A stretch of 64,000 nt of DNA. Origin: Cavia porcellus. Lineage: Eukaryota > Chordata > Mammalia > Rodentia > Caviidae. Shown one piece after another: positions 23,765-34,879 of this stretch (its first letter is position 1; the number at the start of each line of letters is the position of its first letter). A program made the translations under genes and the position numbers. The stretch covers positions 80,270,044 through 80,334,043 of the forward strand of contig NW_026947486.1 in assembly GCF_034190915.1 (NCBI RefSeq), written 5' to 3'. Under the pieces are notes generated by a model. The model was not told the origin of the DNA. It made no database searches and saw only the letters and a list, made by a program, of their open reading frames with translations.

Positions 23765-23955
23765 CAAGTCCAACATTGTGGGGCACATGCCTGTAGTCCC
23801 AGCACTCTGGGAGGCTAAAGCATGAGAATCAAAACTTCAAGCCTAGCCTTGTCAACTTAGCAAAAGTCAGTCTCAAAATTAAAAAACTAAAAAGGCCTGT
23901 GGATATAACACAGTATAAAGGCCTTGAGTTTAATCCTCAGTACCACAAAAATTCA
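23765..23955 (+). repeat. B4-type composite SINE (B1 + ID)
   Basis: B1 part: 'gtggggcacatgcctgtagt', 'cccagcactctgggaggct', ending 'agtctcaaaatt' and A-rich linker. ID part: 'ggcctgtggatataacaca', 'aaggccttgagtttaatcct' and 'cagtaccacaaaa'. Diverged, so an old insertion. Confidence 0.7.
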
Positions 23956-24121
23956 TTACTTAGCATTTAATTTAAAAAATTTTATGTACTTCATAAAGTT
24001 GATTGACTAGCAGACTGATTGGGCCATTACTTACTGAAGAGAAACTGCCGGAAAGTCTGGAAGAAAAGCAACAGAAATTACCATTAAATTACCTTCCTAA
24101 GTAGGCCAAATACAATTAAGA

Positions 24122-24375
24122 ACAAGTAGCCTAGAGTCCAACAGCTGGCAAGTTTGAAACATGGCTCTACAAACTACTAAACGTGGGTTCTTGAGCAAGT
24201 CTTTCACAGTCCATGCACCTCAGTTTTCTCATCTATAAAACTGGGGACACTAGTAGCCCTGGCTTGCAAAGCTGTAGCCTAGTTCTAGTGAAATCCTGCT
24301 TTAGAAGTCTCCAGTATAAGGCCTAGCAGTTAGGAAATGCTCCAAGCTGTCAACTTTGATGGTGGTGATGATGAT
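24122..24375 (+). repeat. MIR SINE relic
   Basis: 'gcctagagtccaacagctgg', 'tgagcaagtctttcacagt', 'cctcagttttctcatctata', 'aaaactggggacactagtag' and 'aaggcctagcagttaggaaat' are the MIR order, including the very characteristic 'tcagttttctcatctataaaa' passage. Confidence 0.78.
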
Positions 24376-24825
24376 GGCACTTATCTCAGGAGGGAAAGCA
24401 TCAAGGACAATGTCTACAGGCTTGGGCCACTCTCACTTTCTTCTCATTCCTAAAGATATAAAGGTAACTACTAGAATCTCACACAAATGTCTGGTTGCCT
24501 TCTGGAATATCCACACTTGATTGCAAGGAGTCAAGAAGTGGTGATCTGGGGTTCCTTTTTAGTCACTGTCATGATTTAGAGAAATGCATTTTAAAAATCT
24601 GTGAATTCAAAAGTCTATATGTGACATGTTATCAATAACGGACATGACAGTGAGAAAGAGAAAATACAGATCCTTTAGTATCATCAAACTATGTTCTCAG
24701 AAGTATAGTAAGACTGCAAAGGGGTACATAAGGAAAAAATGCCTCATTCACCTAGGATCCAGAAATCATTTCTCCCCCACAATACTTCTCAGGCGCTCTC
24801 TTCTCCCTCCTCTCCTTTCTCTGTT
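24376..24825. other. Non-coding, nothing recognised
   Basis: Unique-looking sequence with a short GATGGTGGTGATGATGATGG tract at its start. No gene recognised. Confidence 0.4.
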
Positions 24826-24895
24826 TTTGCAGTGCTGAGTGGGGCTGGAGTTCATAAGTATTCTACCACTGAGCTACACAGCCTTGGACTTCTAG
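24826..24895 (-). repeat. ID SINE relic
   Basis: Reverse ID: 'tgcagtgctgagtggggctgg', 'ttcataagtattctaccac' and 'tgagctacacagcc' correspond to the B-box, the anticodon arm and A-box regions read backwards. Confidence 0.5.
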
Positions 24896-25109
24896 CTGCC
24901 TATTCATCTCCACTTGGAGTTCTACAGTTTAACCTGTCTGAAATAGAACTCTGCTTCTCCATCAATCCACGATTCCTTCAGCCTTCCCTTGCCGCTCACT
25001 TTTGCAAGTCAAGGTCTGGAAAGTTAACCTCAGCTTTACCTTCTTCTCAGCATTGCACTGCCACATAATCAAACAACTCTGTGCATTTTAATTGCAAAAT
25101 AACTCTTGA

Positions 25110-25770
25110 ATCCACCCACAGCTTGTCCTCTCTGCTGTACTGGCCTAATCCAACACTCCTTGAACCAGAGCAATATTCTTTTCATTAGTTCCTTTGCTAT
25201 TACTCAATTCATTCCAACCTCATCAACTATAAAACTAAACTGTAAATGACAAATATGCCCAAGTTGATTCCCTGCTTTCAAAATATCTCCCTGTCTTTTC
25301 AGAGACTTTTGGGTAAAAACACTTGGTAAGACACAAGCCATGGCCCCAACTAATTGTGTCCAACATGCTTTCTTCTTTTGGGGGACCTCAGATAACTTAC
25401 CTTAACAAGAGGAAAGAGATTACAGGCCTACGAATGATCTTAATTCATTATCAGACTAACATTTTACACTTTTATGCCACATCCATCTCAGAGGAACTAC
25501 CCTTCTCTGTCCTCACTTGGTAAATCTTACCCACTTTTCAAGATTTACTGTAACTTCATCTCCTGTGAGGTCTTCACTGTTGTCTCCCTGCTATAGCTTC
25601 TTTGCACACTAATGTTCTCTGAGCATAACTATTGCACTATAACTGTCTGTTCAAATTGAGGCTCCTCCACAGGGCAAGGACTGTACTTTATCCATTTCTA
25701 TTTTTAACACTGAACACATGACTGAGCTCAAGTATGCAATAAAAGTTTGTCAAATGAGTTAAGAGCCTCA
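25110..25770 (+). repeat. L2-like LINE relic
   Basis: 'tgaggtcttcactgttgtctc', 'aattgaggctcctccacagg', 'gcaaggactgtactttatcc', then 'caagtatgcaataaaagtttg'. This resembles the L2 3' end (ctccttgagggcagggactgt ... gctcaataaatgtttg). The first part (25,110-25,270) is less certain. Confidence 0.5.
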
Positions 25771-26531
25771 CTAAGTCCCTATCCCCAAAAAGAACAGGTA
25801 AGAACACTTCAATGAGTGTTCCTTGACTTGTAAGGGACAGAATGTGAGGACTCTTAAGTGACATGCGGTCCAGCCTTGACAGTGCACAATGTTACAAGTC
25901 TCCCTCTAAACTCTTTCATCTCCACTCCTCAGATAAGAAGCAGAAAGAGAATCAGCACTGGTATTGCCCTGATCTTTTGGTCACATAATTCATCCTCCCT
26001 CTCCAAGTCCTCCTACCTCCAACCCTTGAGGCCTTGTTCATTAGGAGGAGGTTCTCCCAAAAAGAGAATATCTTCACCTTAGGCCAGCAAAGAGAATTCT
26101 TTTCCTCTAAACTTCTGGAAGTCTCATTGCCTGGCCAAGTCTGACACCCAAGATAGATCACCTCTTGGATTTTTTTGATTTTCCAGGGAATCTGAGGTTG
26201 TCAGAGCAGACAAAGCCTCAGGAAATCAGATCTGTTTCACTGACCCTGAGTTTGAGAGAAGTGACTTGCTTGAAGGCCCCTGAGAAGTGTGATCAAAGTA
26301 GATTTCTAGGCTGTACCCACAAAATCATAATACTGATCTGGGGGATACCATTTCAGAACTCTATATCCTGTGCTAGATCTATGTTGTGTCTTCTCAAGTA
26401 GCACACCAGAGGCTGACAGCAGGCTCTTTCTCCCTAGCACTGTTTCCCTCACAGTATGCAACACAGCAGTGTGCTGTAAGGTTTCTTCAGTGATTAGCCC
26501 TGTGTTATTTCTCCATGAGAAAGTGAAATAA
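25771..26531. other. Non-coding, nothing recognised
   Basis: No gene or repeat assigned. Frames of 69-81 codons lack motifs. Confidence 0.4.
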
Positions 26532-26680
26532 GGCTGGATGTGGTGGTGCACACCTGTAATCCCAGCACTCAGGAGACTGAGATAGGAGGATGGCTATGAG
26601 TTCAAGGCCATCCTGGGCTACCCCAAGTGAGTTCAAGGCCAACTTGAACTGCACAGTGAAACTCAAAAAGATAGGCAGAG
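26532..26680 (+). repeat. B1 SINE
   Basis: Starts 'ggctggatgtggtggtgcac', then 'tgtaatcccagcactcagga', 'gttcaaggccatcctgggc', the internal near-duplicate 'gttcaaggccaacttgaac', ending 'gtgaaactcaaaaag'. Flanked by similar GAGAAAG-type sequence on both sides. Confidence 0.85.
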
Positions 26681-26940
26681 AGAAAGAAAGAAAAGTAAAT
26701 GAAACAAAGAAACATGAAGTTAGTCTAGCTGAGAGTGCCAAAGGAGACTCAGCCTTGGCAGCCCTCCCCAAATACTGTTTTCTGCCTAATTATTTTTTAA
26801 AGTGCTGAGGTCATAATTTTAAAAAATTGAGTTAAACTTGAAAGATTGGTTTTTATGATGACTAGAGACTTCTAACATCTTTTTAAAATCTCATCTGGGC
26901 AGAAAGATAAATCTTCCAAAACAAATACACACATGCACAT

Positions 26941-26941
<1 letters not shown>
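26681..26941. other. Non-coding, nothing recognised
   Basis: Short AG-rich start followed by unique-looking sequence. No gene seen. Confidence 0.4.

Positions 26942-26979
<38 letters not shown>
26942..26979. repeat. (CA)n microsatellite
   Basis: About 19 CA dinucleotides in a row, preceded by a degenerate ACACATGCACATG stretch. Confidence 0.95.
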
Positions 26980-26981
<2 letters not shown>

Positions 26982-27830
26982 ATTGCCTAGACATATACTG
27001 GGATCACAATCTTACACTTTTTAGGTGTCTATTCCTAGCATGGGCAGTGAACCCAAATAATCAGGAAGATTAACTGTCACACAAAAGTTCATTGCAGCAT
27101 CTAGGCTGAGATCATTGTCAGGAAGATAGCCTCAGACATTTTGATAATTCTTCCTTACAAGGGGGATGACAGAATGGTCTTTCTTCTTGAGTCTTGGTTT
27201 CTCAAAAATTCCCACTAAGTCTTTTCCCCAAGATTCTGACCAGTTAAGGCTCTGTTGTGCTGAGAAGACCACAAACACTATACCTCAGGCCTAGCTCCCC
27301 ATTGATTCTACTGTCCCTATAGACGTAGGCTTCTGGGAAGAAAAATGATCTACACGCTTGTCACCAACCAGAGGACACTCAGAGGACCAGCCCCAGGCTG
27401 GCATTCAAAATTCCTTCTATTAGTGCACTGCTGTCCTAATCATGGGTTTGATGACAGTTGACAAGCAAAACCCCTGATTAGAGGAAGGGTGATCGGTCAG
27501 TCACTCATTCCTGGCATTAGGTGCCCACTTGCAGCAACCTGGACAGCATGTGCTCTGTACAGCCCATTAATTCTCATTTGCATCATCCCTTTGAGGGTAG
27601 AGGCAATCAGAAAAGATTCTCTGAGCAAGATGCCTGAAGACTGAATATATTCAGAATGGCAAGTACGTGAAAAGTACAAGATGTAATCTGGAAAGCCAGG
27701 GGGTCCATGGGAGGAAGGTCCTGCTAGGTGGTTGATTTCCAAGGGCAAGTGAAAAGTCAGAAACAAGAGACAAAGCCTGAAAAAGTCAGACACTCCACAA
27801 ATTCTGGAATGGAGACAAAACTAGAAAGCA
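26980..27830. other. Non-coding, nothing recognised
   Basis: No gene or repeat assigned. A 98-codon minus-strand frame at 27,497-27,793 has no motif. Confidence 0.4.
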
Positions 27831-27886
27831 GGGCTGGGGATTTATCTCAGTGGCACAAACACCTGCCTTGCAAGCGTGCCTACATA
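27831..27886 (+). repeat. ID SINE, 3'-truncated
   Basis: 'gggctggggatttatctcag' then 'tggcacaaacacctgccttg' and 'caagcgtgcc' match the first two thirds of the young local ID type. The B box and tail are missing. Confidence 0.65.
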
Positions 27887-28104
27887 CATTTTCAAAGGAA
27901 CATTTCTTAAAGCTAGCAAGTGGCCATGCAGTTCATTAGTAAGACAGATGCTGGAATTATCACCAGCAGGTTTTCTATACAGAAAGATATGAGTGTGAGG
28001 ATGAAAAGTCGTATCCCTGCTTGTTTGCAAACATCTGCAGGGAGCCTACCTCCTCTTTCTTGCCCTGGGGTCCAAAAGTGCCCTGCCCTACTCATAACCT
28101 CCCC

Positions 28105-28318
28105 CTGTCCCGCAAAAGACATCATGAGCTTTTTGTGGTACTCAGGATAGAACCCAGGGATTTTGTACTGAGCTAGTTGCCCAAACATTTTTTAAAACTT
28201 TATTTTGACACAGAATCTCGTCAAGTCACTAAGTTGCCCAGGTTGGGCTCAAACTTGTGATTCTCCTGCTCCAGCCTCCCAGTATGCTGGGATTATAGGC
28301 ACGTACCATGCCCAGCTG
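28105..28318 (-). repeat. B4-type composite SINE
   Basis: Reverse ID part ('gtggtactcaggatagaaccc', 'ttgtactgagctagttgccc'), a linker, then reverse B1 ('acacagaatctcgtcaagtc', 'gttgcccaggttgggctcaa', 'ccagcctcccagtatgctgg', 'gattataggcacgtaccatg'). Confidence 0.75.
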
Positions 28319-28424
28319 AAATCTTCACTTTTTTCCCATCAAATATCTCTCTGCCACTGCAATTGCTTTGTTACAAGGCATCGACAATGGTCTTTGTCCC
28401 AAAGTGTTGATATAAGGTGTTTTT

Positions 28425-28512
28425 GTTTTGTTTCTTGCTGTGCTGGGGATTGAATTCAGGATATCAGAGATGCTAGGCAAGCATGCTAGCACTGAGCTGC
28501 AATCCAGCCTTT
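28425..28512 (-). repeat. ID SINE relic
   Basis: Reverse ID: 'tgctgtgctggggattgaatt' (B-box end), 'gatgctaggcaagcatgct' (anticodon arm) and 'agcactgagctgcaatccag' (A box). Confidence 0.7.
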
Positions 28513-29104
28513 GACATGAGGTTGAGATGAGATTTTCTCATCTCAAACAGGGCCTGGTCACATAACAAGCTCTCACCAAATGTTAGACATTAATATACTT
28601 TTCTTTAGATCACTATAATACAGATTGAAATATCCTTGGATATGGTGGAGTGATAGTCAAAGGCACCCATGTGACCCCTTCCTCCACCAATGATTTACAC
28701 GGGACCAGGCTGCTAAAGTGATCAAAGGGCAGCAGTTTGGAAAGATGAATTAGGAAGGATGAGAGAATAAAAAAGCAGTAAATGTAGCAGAGCTTAAAAA
28801 TGACTAGACGTCTGCTCTATTCAATCACACATACTGACGCGAATTGTCCATTTTCTTTCCATTCCTTGGAATCCACTAGTGTTATCACTGTGCCTTTTTT
28901 GTTGTTGTTTTGATGTACATTTTCCCAAAAATGTTATCTGAATATTCATAAGAGCAGAAGGAAAATGCCCACAGTCTGATGCTCACTTTCCGTCTTCAGT
29001 GATGGATGGCCACCAATTAGTCAACATTCCAAATTTCACGATTTAAACCCTAATGAATTACCCCCTGGAATCAGCCCTTCACCATTCATGTGATCAAAGT
29101 CTCC
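28513..29104. other. Non-coding, nothing recognised
   Basis: No gene or assignable repeat was seen between the reverse ID and the next B1. Confidence 0.4.
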
Positions 29105-29118
29105 AAATGGAGCTCCTA

Positions 29119-29280
29119 GCTGGGTGTGGTGGCACACGCCTGTAATCCCTGCACTCAGGAGGCTGAGGCAGGAGGATCTTTGCAAGTCGAGACCAGCCTG
29201 GGCTGCAAAGTGAGCTCAAAGCCTGCCTAAACTGCATAGTGAGATCCTGTCTCAAACAGCCCCCCACACACACACACACA
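29119..29280 (+). repeat. B1 SINE with target duplication
   Basis: Full B1: 'gctgggtgtggtggcacac', 'tgtaatccctgcactcagg', 'gagaccagcctgggctgcaa', the near-duplicate 'aagcctgcctaaactgcat' and 'gtgagatcctgtctcaaac', with a tail expanded to CCCCCCACACACA. The duplication is AAATGGAGCTCCTA (29,105-29,118) and AAATGAAGCTCCTA (29,281-29,294). Confidence 0.92.
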
Positions 29281-29419
29281 AAATGAAGCTCCTACTTTAT
29301 CATCATGTTAAAGGCTAATGGAATTGTGGTTACTCTTTTCAAAACTTACCCTTTTATTGTCTTGCTTTAATTAGTTTTGTTTATAATGATTTTCATTATT
29401 TTTTTCTCTCTTTTTTGTG

Positions 29420-29692
29420 GAATTAAAGATGGAACCCAAGGGGGCTTAGCTACATCCCTAGCCTTTTAAACTTGTATGTATGTGTGTATGTATGTATGTG
29501 TGTGTGTATGTGTGTGGTGTTGGGGCTTGAACCCAGTGTCTTCTGGCTGAGCTATATTGTTAATCTTTTTTAATATTTTTTTTTGAGATGAAAAGTTACT
29601 GAGTTGCCCAGCCTGGATTCAGATTGATCTTCAGTCCTCCTGCTCCCAAGAAGCTGACATTATAGACATGTGGTGTCACTACCAGCTCAGTT
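29420..29692 (-). repeat. B4-type composite SINE with internal (TATG)n
   Basis: Reverse ID-like text occurs twice ('gatggaacccaagggggctt' with 'agctacatccctagcc', and 'ggggcttgaacccagtgtc' with 'gctgagctatattgttaatc'), separated by a TATG/TG tandem run (about 29,473-29,516). Then reverse B1 ('tttgagatgaaaagttactg', 'gttgcccagcctggattcag', 'acattatagacatgtggt'). Confidence 0.65.
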
Positions 29693-30767
29693 ATTTCTTT
29701 AAATATTTTTTCTACCAAGAAGGGCATGAAGGAATTATTAACAATTCCAGCTCTCTAAAGGATGCACTCTGTAGTCCAGCTAGTGTACAACACTATAAGG
29801 AGAGTCCTATTTTCTTCCCCACTCTAAGAGCTACTTAATAAGGATGGCAGCTGAGTGGTACCTAAACAAATTCTAAAAGAAATCTCCAGAATTCTGAGTG
29901 ACTAAGCAACACGGAATATTTTGTTTTCTCTAAGTAGAACCTTGGTTGAATTTTTAACATAGAAACAAATCTTTCTTTAGTAAATACAACAAAAACTATA
30001 AAGAGAGAGTAGCTAACATGCTCAAGGTAATTGGCTTCATAACAAAACAGGCCCCACTGCCACTGACCACAGCTACGGTCCTTTGAGACTACATTTGCAA
30101 AGAGCCACAGGTTTTCGCAGCCTGGTGAGCAGGGGTCAGTAGATTACAAATTGTGTGAGCCCTGGAATGCAAAGAGATCATTAATTTCTCCCTATCAGTG
30201 GCCCTTCTGGCTGACAGTGGCCTTTTGTTCTGTCTAGAACCTAGGGTTCCACAGGCAAACCCTGGCTGTCTTTATGACAGGATTCAGCTGTGAGAAAGCA
30301 TAAATGGGAAATGGAAGCCTATGCACTCTGGGCCTCACTTGCAGAGGCCATCACAGTGAAAGCATGCAATACCCAGCCATTTGACCATAGGAGCAGAGCA
30401 GAGTCCTGCCTTTTTGTGTCACTCTCTACCCCTAACCTGATGCAAGATGTCAAAGTAATAGCCACACTTGTGGGGCAGAAACAGGAAGTCACGTGTTAGC
30501 AAAGCATCTGCTTCCTCTAGGCAATCTGATTCCAACTATCAATGAGAGGGTCATGAGGTAGAGTGCAGAGCTATGCAAGAATTGCACCAATGATCATTGC
30601 TCCTTAGGCCTGAAGGAACCACACATTTTGATGATGGATATGAATAATTTAAAAACAATTCTAGTTTGGGTTTATTCTGCTTCCTAAATCTCTATTACTA
30701 ATTGCAGGGCAAATGGGAAAATCACACAGGTTTTTCATTAAGAGGGTAATTCAGGAATGTTATGATA
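29693..30767. other. Non-coding, nothing recognised
   Basis: Unique-looking sequence. A 69-codon frame at 30,290-30,499 has no recognised domain. Confidence 0.4.
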
Positions 30768-30822
30768 CCTAAAATGATGCCTGGCACACAGTAATATCTG
30801 ACCAATATATGAATGAATGGTG
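30768..30822 (+). repeat. MIR/L2 3'-end relic
   Basis: 'gatgcctggcacacagtaat' followed by 'gaatgaatgg' is the shared 3' end of MIR and L2 (gtgcctggcacatagtagg ... aataaatg). Confidence 0.5.
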
Positions 30823-31821
30823 GCCAGCACCAAGAAGCTCCTCATGCTGAATGAATTTTTAATGAACTAGAATTTTTCCTCAAAGGAACCTCCATAAAAA
30901 GTGAAATGAAAAGCTGCTTTTTCCTGTCGAAGAAAGGTTTATTAGAATTTTCCATCTTTTGAGCAGCCATATAGAGAGTCATCACTGCATTCTGAGGAAG
31001 AGTCTCAATGCCACCAAGAGGCACTGTGGGCGGAGAGGAATAAGCACTGACTGAATCAGCAGAACTCACAGTCACTGGGCTTCCTGGAATGCTCACATCT
31101 GAATTTGTTGAAATCAGCTGCCACCTACAGGCTGCTGAAAGTCTAGCCTGTTTGCTTGGGAATCTTGGCCAATGCTGCTGCAGGGTCCACCAAGACTCCT
31201 GAACCTCAATATATCTGATTGGACAACCAAAGTCTGGGCCAAGTTTTGGAGCTTCTCACACGTCCCTTTATGCATCCTTTTCAACATTTCTTACTTCAGG
31301 CAACCAGGCCCGAGGGATGACTTTACCCTGAATCAGTAGGGGACCTGGTCCAGAAGCAGGCCAGCGATATCTAGGCAGGCATACAGGCTTGTAAAATCAG
31401 AACTCCATTCCCCTTTCTTCTGCCTCCTATCCCCTTAACGAAACCTTCCTGTGGGGGTTTTCACTTCTGGGGCAATGAAATAGGTGCAATTTTCCCCATT
31501 CCTCTCACTAAGTGGAAATAAAATTGCTAGGTAGCTATATATCGCATATATTATACATTCAAAGAAAAATGAAAATTCAAATGTGATGAGAATACAGACT
31601 AGAGAGCTTAGGACAAAAGGAACAGCGGTAGTGGTGAGTTCTGTTCTTTTTGTCTCATATATCTCTGCCTTTGTATTCCAGCAGCTGAGAAAGGACAAGA
31701 GATGCAGTCTCCAAAGGCCCTACCCTAAAAAAAGCTTGCTTTCTCTAGCCAAAGGACTGAACCAGAAAAAGGGAGGGCCTATAAGGACAAAAAATTTCTT
31801 TACATAACTGCTGTACTCCAG
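30823..31821. other. Non-coding, nothing recognised
   Basis: No gene or repeat assigned. Frames of 84 and 87 codons on the minus strand show no motif. Confidence 0.4.

Positions 31822-31860
<39 letters not shown>
31822..31860. repeat. (CA)n microsatellite
   Basis: About 19 CA dinucleotides in a row. Confidence 0.95.
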
Positions 31861-31863
<3 letters not shown>

Positions 31864-31915
31864 CCCTGTGACCCCCCATATGTTCCAGCAGAACCTAGAG
31901 GGGAGCCTATACTTT

Positions 31916-32059
31916 TGTGTCTTTTTGAGACAAGGTTTCTATGCAGTTCAGGCTGGCCTTGAACTCACTTTATAGCCCAGGCTGGTCTGGAACTCGCAAC
32001 AATCCTCCTGCCTCAGCCTCCCGAGTGCTGGGATTACAGGTGTGAGCCACCACACCCGA
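31916..32059 (-). repeat. B1 SINE with target duplication
   Basis: Reverse B1: 'ttgagacaaggtttctatgc', 'gttcaggctggccttgaact', 'gcccaggctggtctggaact', 'cctcccgagtgctgggatta', 'caggtgtgagccaccacac'. An exact duplication GGAGCCTATACTTT lies at 31,902-31,915 and 32,060-32,073. Little decayed, so recent. Confidence 0.95.
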
Positions 32060-32424
32060 GGAGCCTATACTTTCAAACTCGACAAGGTGAAAGAGATGTT
32101 CCTACCCCCATGAGGGTATTGTCAGAGAAGGCAAATTGGAAAATGAGGAACTGCATTGTCACCCAGCAGGAATGAGCCCCCTACCCCTGCCCTGGTGTCA
32201 ATGAAGGCCAGATGGAAAGGCACACAGACACAGAAGAAAGAGATAAAACTTGTACTAATCAGAATCCCCAAAGAAACAATCCCAAATTCCATAATTCCAA
32301 ATGTTAAAATCCTGAAAACCAACATCTCTAAAGTCTTAATCCTGAAAGATCAAAATCCAGAGAAGATACTTCTGAAAAACTAGTTCTGTAAAAGACATTT
32401 GTTTCTCTTCTTAAAAGAGGACTC

Positions 32425-32505
32425 AGCTGGGCGTGGTGACACAGCCCTTGGGAAGTTGAGAAAGGAAGATTGCAAGTTTAAGGCCAGCCTTTCATACTAA
32501 ATGTG
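32425..32505 (+). repeat. B1 SINE fragment
   Basis: 'gctgggcgtggtgacacagc', 'cttgggaagttgagaaagga' and 'aagtttaaggccagcctttc' are the first part of B1 with a small internal deletion over the usual 'ctgtaatcccagca'. Confidence 0.6.
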
Positions 32506-33191
32506 TTCCTCTAGTGAACCCCAACTAATACAGGAGATCTGTTTGGAAAACATAAAACTGTGACAAAACATAGGGCACTTTATATAAGATAAGCAATAAC
32601 AGCATATATACTTTTTCAAGAATGTGTATCTCTCAGATGACAATGAGATATATCAATTATAAGCAGAGATATCATACTTATAAAGAAATAGGTCAAAAAG
32701 CAAAATGAATAAAGGTACATCATTGTGGTTGGTAAATTTGTGTACTCAGATTGATAGCTGCAGTTATCTCAAATACTGTTAAGGACAATCTAAGTCTTTT
32801 GACAGACAGATCATAGACCACAGTGGGTCACTGCCATGCATTTAGTTGTACAAAGAACTGAAATTTGGAGAAACTTTCACAATGCACATGTACAAAAACG
32901 ACATCTCTTCATTTCTTGAGGCAGCCAACTTTGTGATGATGTGCTTCTGTAGTCAAACTTGCAAAAATATGCATAAAACCAATTAGAACTCTAAAAGATT
33001 ATATAATTTGTACCTCTATTATTAAAAATGATGTGAACTTGAAATACATAGCACAATGAATTTCAAAATAATGATAGTAATTTAAGATAGTGGAAAGAAA
33101 AACTAAAAACCACCAAAAAACTAAAGGGCAAATTCGATATACGAAAAGATGTATTGCAGGGCTAGATTGTGGCCATTTGCACAGAGATAGT

Positions 33192-33410
33192 CTATAAGAA
33201 GTGGTTAACATTTTTGATCATTGGCTGTATTTTTAAGTCTTGCATCAAGATTAATGAATTTTTTCTTTTAGGGCATGGCTTTTCTTGGAGAATATATTGA
33301 TATTTATTTGCTAAGCAACAATATTCTTCTTGAAATTTTCCTATGATTTGATGTATACCTACATGAGCATTCTCCATTAAATTTTCCCATCTTCTATGCC
33401 ATGCTTCCAA
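33192..33410 (-). pseudogene. MULE transposase C-terminal fragment
   Basis: An open stretch of 72 codons begins EAWHRRWENLMENAHVGI and continues with a Q-rich helix, then 'KPCPKRKNSLI' and an 'IKNVNHFL' end. In MULE-encoded proteins (often with FLYWCH zinc fingers) a conserved block reads N-x-x-E-x-WH-x-x, then H-x-x-hydrophobic, then a Q/E-rich helix and a basic K-K-R patch, and this fragment follows that order. The catalytic domain is not preserved. The frame upstream lacks a start that could be trusted. Confidence 0.55.
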
Positions 33411-34257
33411 GTTGTTTGGGGTATGTAGAAATGTATTCCATATTCACTCATATGCAGACTACAAATTTGGCAGAAGCAATATTGGCAAGCAACTCTATTA
33501 TGTCTCTTTGTATTCTTCCATGTTCATAATAATTTTCCAATTATAGTTCTCAAGATTTCAGCTTTCAAGATTCCAACATTAGGAATTTTAACCTTTTAGG
33601 CATGTAACTTGGTGGGGGGAGGGTCTTAGACCTTAGCAACTTTAAATTTTGGATTTTCATTATTTGGAGTGTGAGGTTCAACCCTATAAAGCTATCCCTG
33701 TTTGCAGATAGCGTGATTGTTTGAACAAAAAAGAAAAATCAAATAAGCTACAAAAAACTAGAATTAAGAAGGGAGTTCAGCAGAGTCTCAAGATATAAGA
33801 TGCATACAAAAATCCATTCTATTTCTTTGTAATGGCAATGAATACATGGACACAAAACTTCAAAAATACAATACTACTTACAGTCTTACAAAAATGAAGA
33901 CACTTAAGCGCGTATAGAACTTGCTTGCTGAAAACTATAATACACTGATGAAAGAAATTGAAGATCTAAATGAGTGGAAAGACATTTGAGTTTTATGTGT
34001 TGGAAGATTGCATATAAAAGAGGTATCAATTCTCTCCAAGATAATATATATGTTTGATACTAGATTCTAGCAAGTCCACTCTAAACTTTTATGAAAAGTA
34101 GAGGAAGTAGAACAGATAAAATGATTCTGACTGCAGGATTTACTACATAGTCACAGTAGTCAGGATAGTGTGGTATTAGAAGAAGAATAAGTACCATAGA
34201 TAAATGAATAAAACAGAATTTAGAACTAGTTTCACAGAACTATTGCATAGGGGTTTG

Positions 34258-34470
34258 GTTTTGTAGTTTGCTTGTTTTGTGGTATGAAGGGTTGAACTTA
34301 GGACCTTTGCACTGAACTGTTTTCGCAGCCCTCTTATTTATTTATTTATTTTTAGAAAGAATATTGCTAAATTGGAAAGTTGCCTAGACCAGGCTCAAAC
34401 TTAGGATACTTCTGTCTCAGCCTTCCAGAATGCTGGGATCACAGGTAGCACCACGAGCCCTAGCCCATCT
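34258..34470 (-). repeat. B4-type composite SINE
   Basis: Reverse ID part ('gtggtatgaagggttgaact', 'ctttgcactgaactgttttc'), a TTTA linker (34,333-34,352), then reverse B1 ('gttgcctagaccaggctcaa', 'ctcagccttccagaatgctg', 'gatcacaggtagcaccac'). Confidence 0.7.
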
Positions 34471-34879
34471 GATTTTTGACACAGATACAAAAGCAGTTCA
34501 ATGAAAGAAAAGAGAATTTTTTCAACCAAGAGTGTCAGAATAAGTAAGCACTGTAGGACCATAAAGAAAAAAAGAAACAAAGTAACTCAAAGTGGATGAC
34601 AGATTTAAATGTAAAATTAGAAGACTCTTAGAAATAAAAAGCATATGAGAAAGATCTTCTTCAAGATCTAGGGTTAAACAAACATTTCTTAGACCTTGCT
34701 ACCAAAAATACAATTCATAAAAGGAAAAATTGATAAACTGCACTTCACCAAAGTATAAACTTTTGTTCTGTAACAAGCCCCTTAAGAGATGGTAGTGACA
34801 AGCTACAGACTGGAAAAATTTGCATACCATGTATCCAATAAAAAACTACTATCTAGAACACATAAAGACCTCAGATTTA

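Larger units (their letters stand above)
32245..33690 (-). mobile_element. MULE (Mutator-like, Ricksha-type) DNA transposon relic
   Basis: Both ends carry repeated AATCC/AAATTCC/CTGAAA phrases in opposite orientation: left 'ttccaaatgttaaaatcctg', right, read in reverse, 'ttcctaatgttggaatcttg'. This gives long imperfect terminal inverted repeats as in mammalian Ricksha-type MuDR elements. Between them is a fragment of a transposase (33,192-33,410, minus). A B1 fragment sits at about 32,425-32,505. Inactive. The family label rests on the protein pattern and the TIR style, not on an alignment. Confidence 0.6.
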
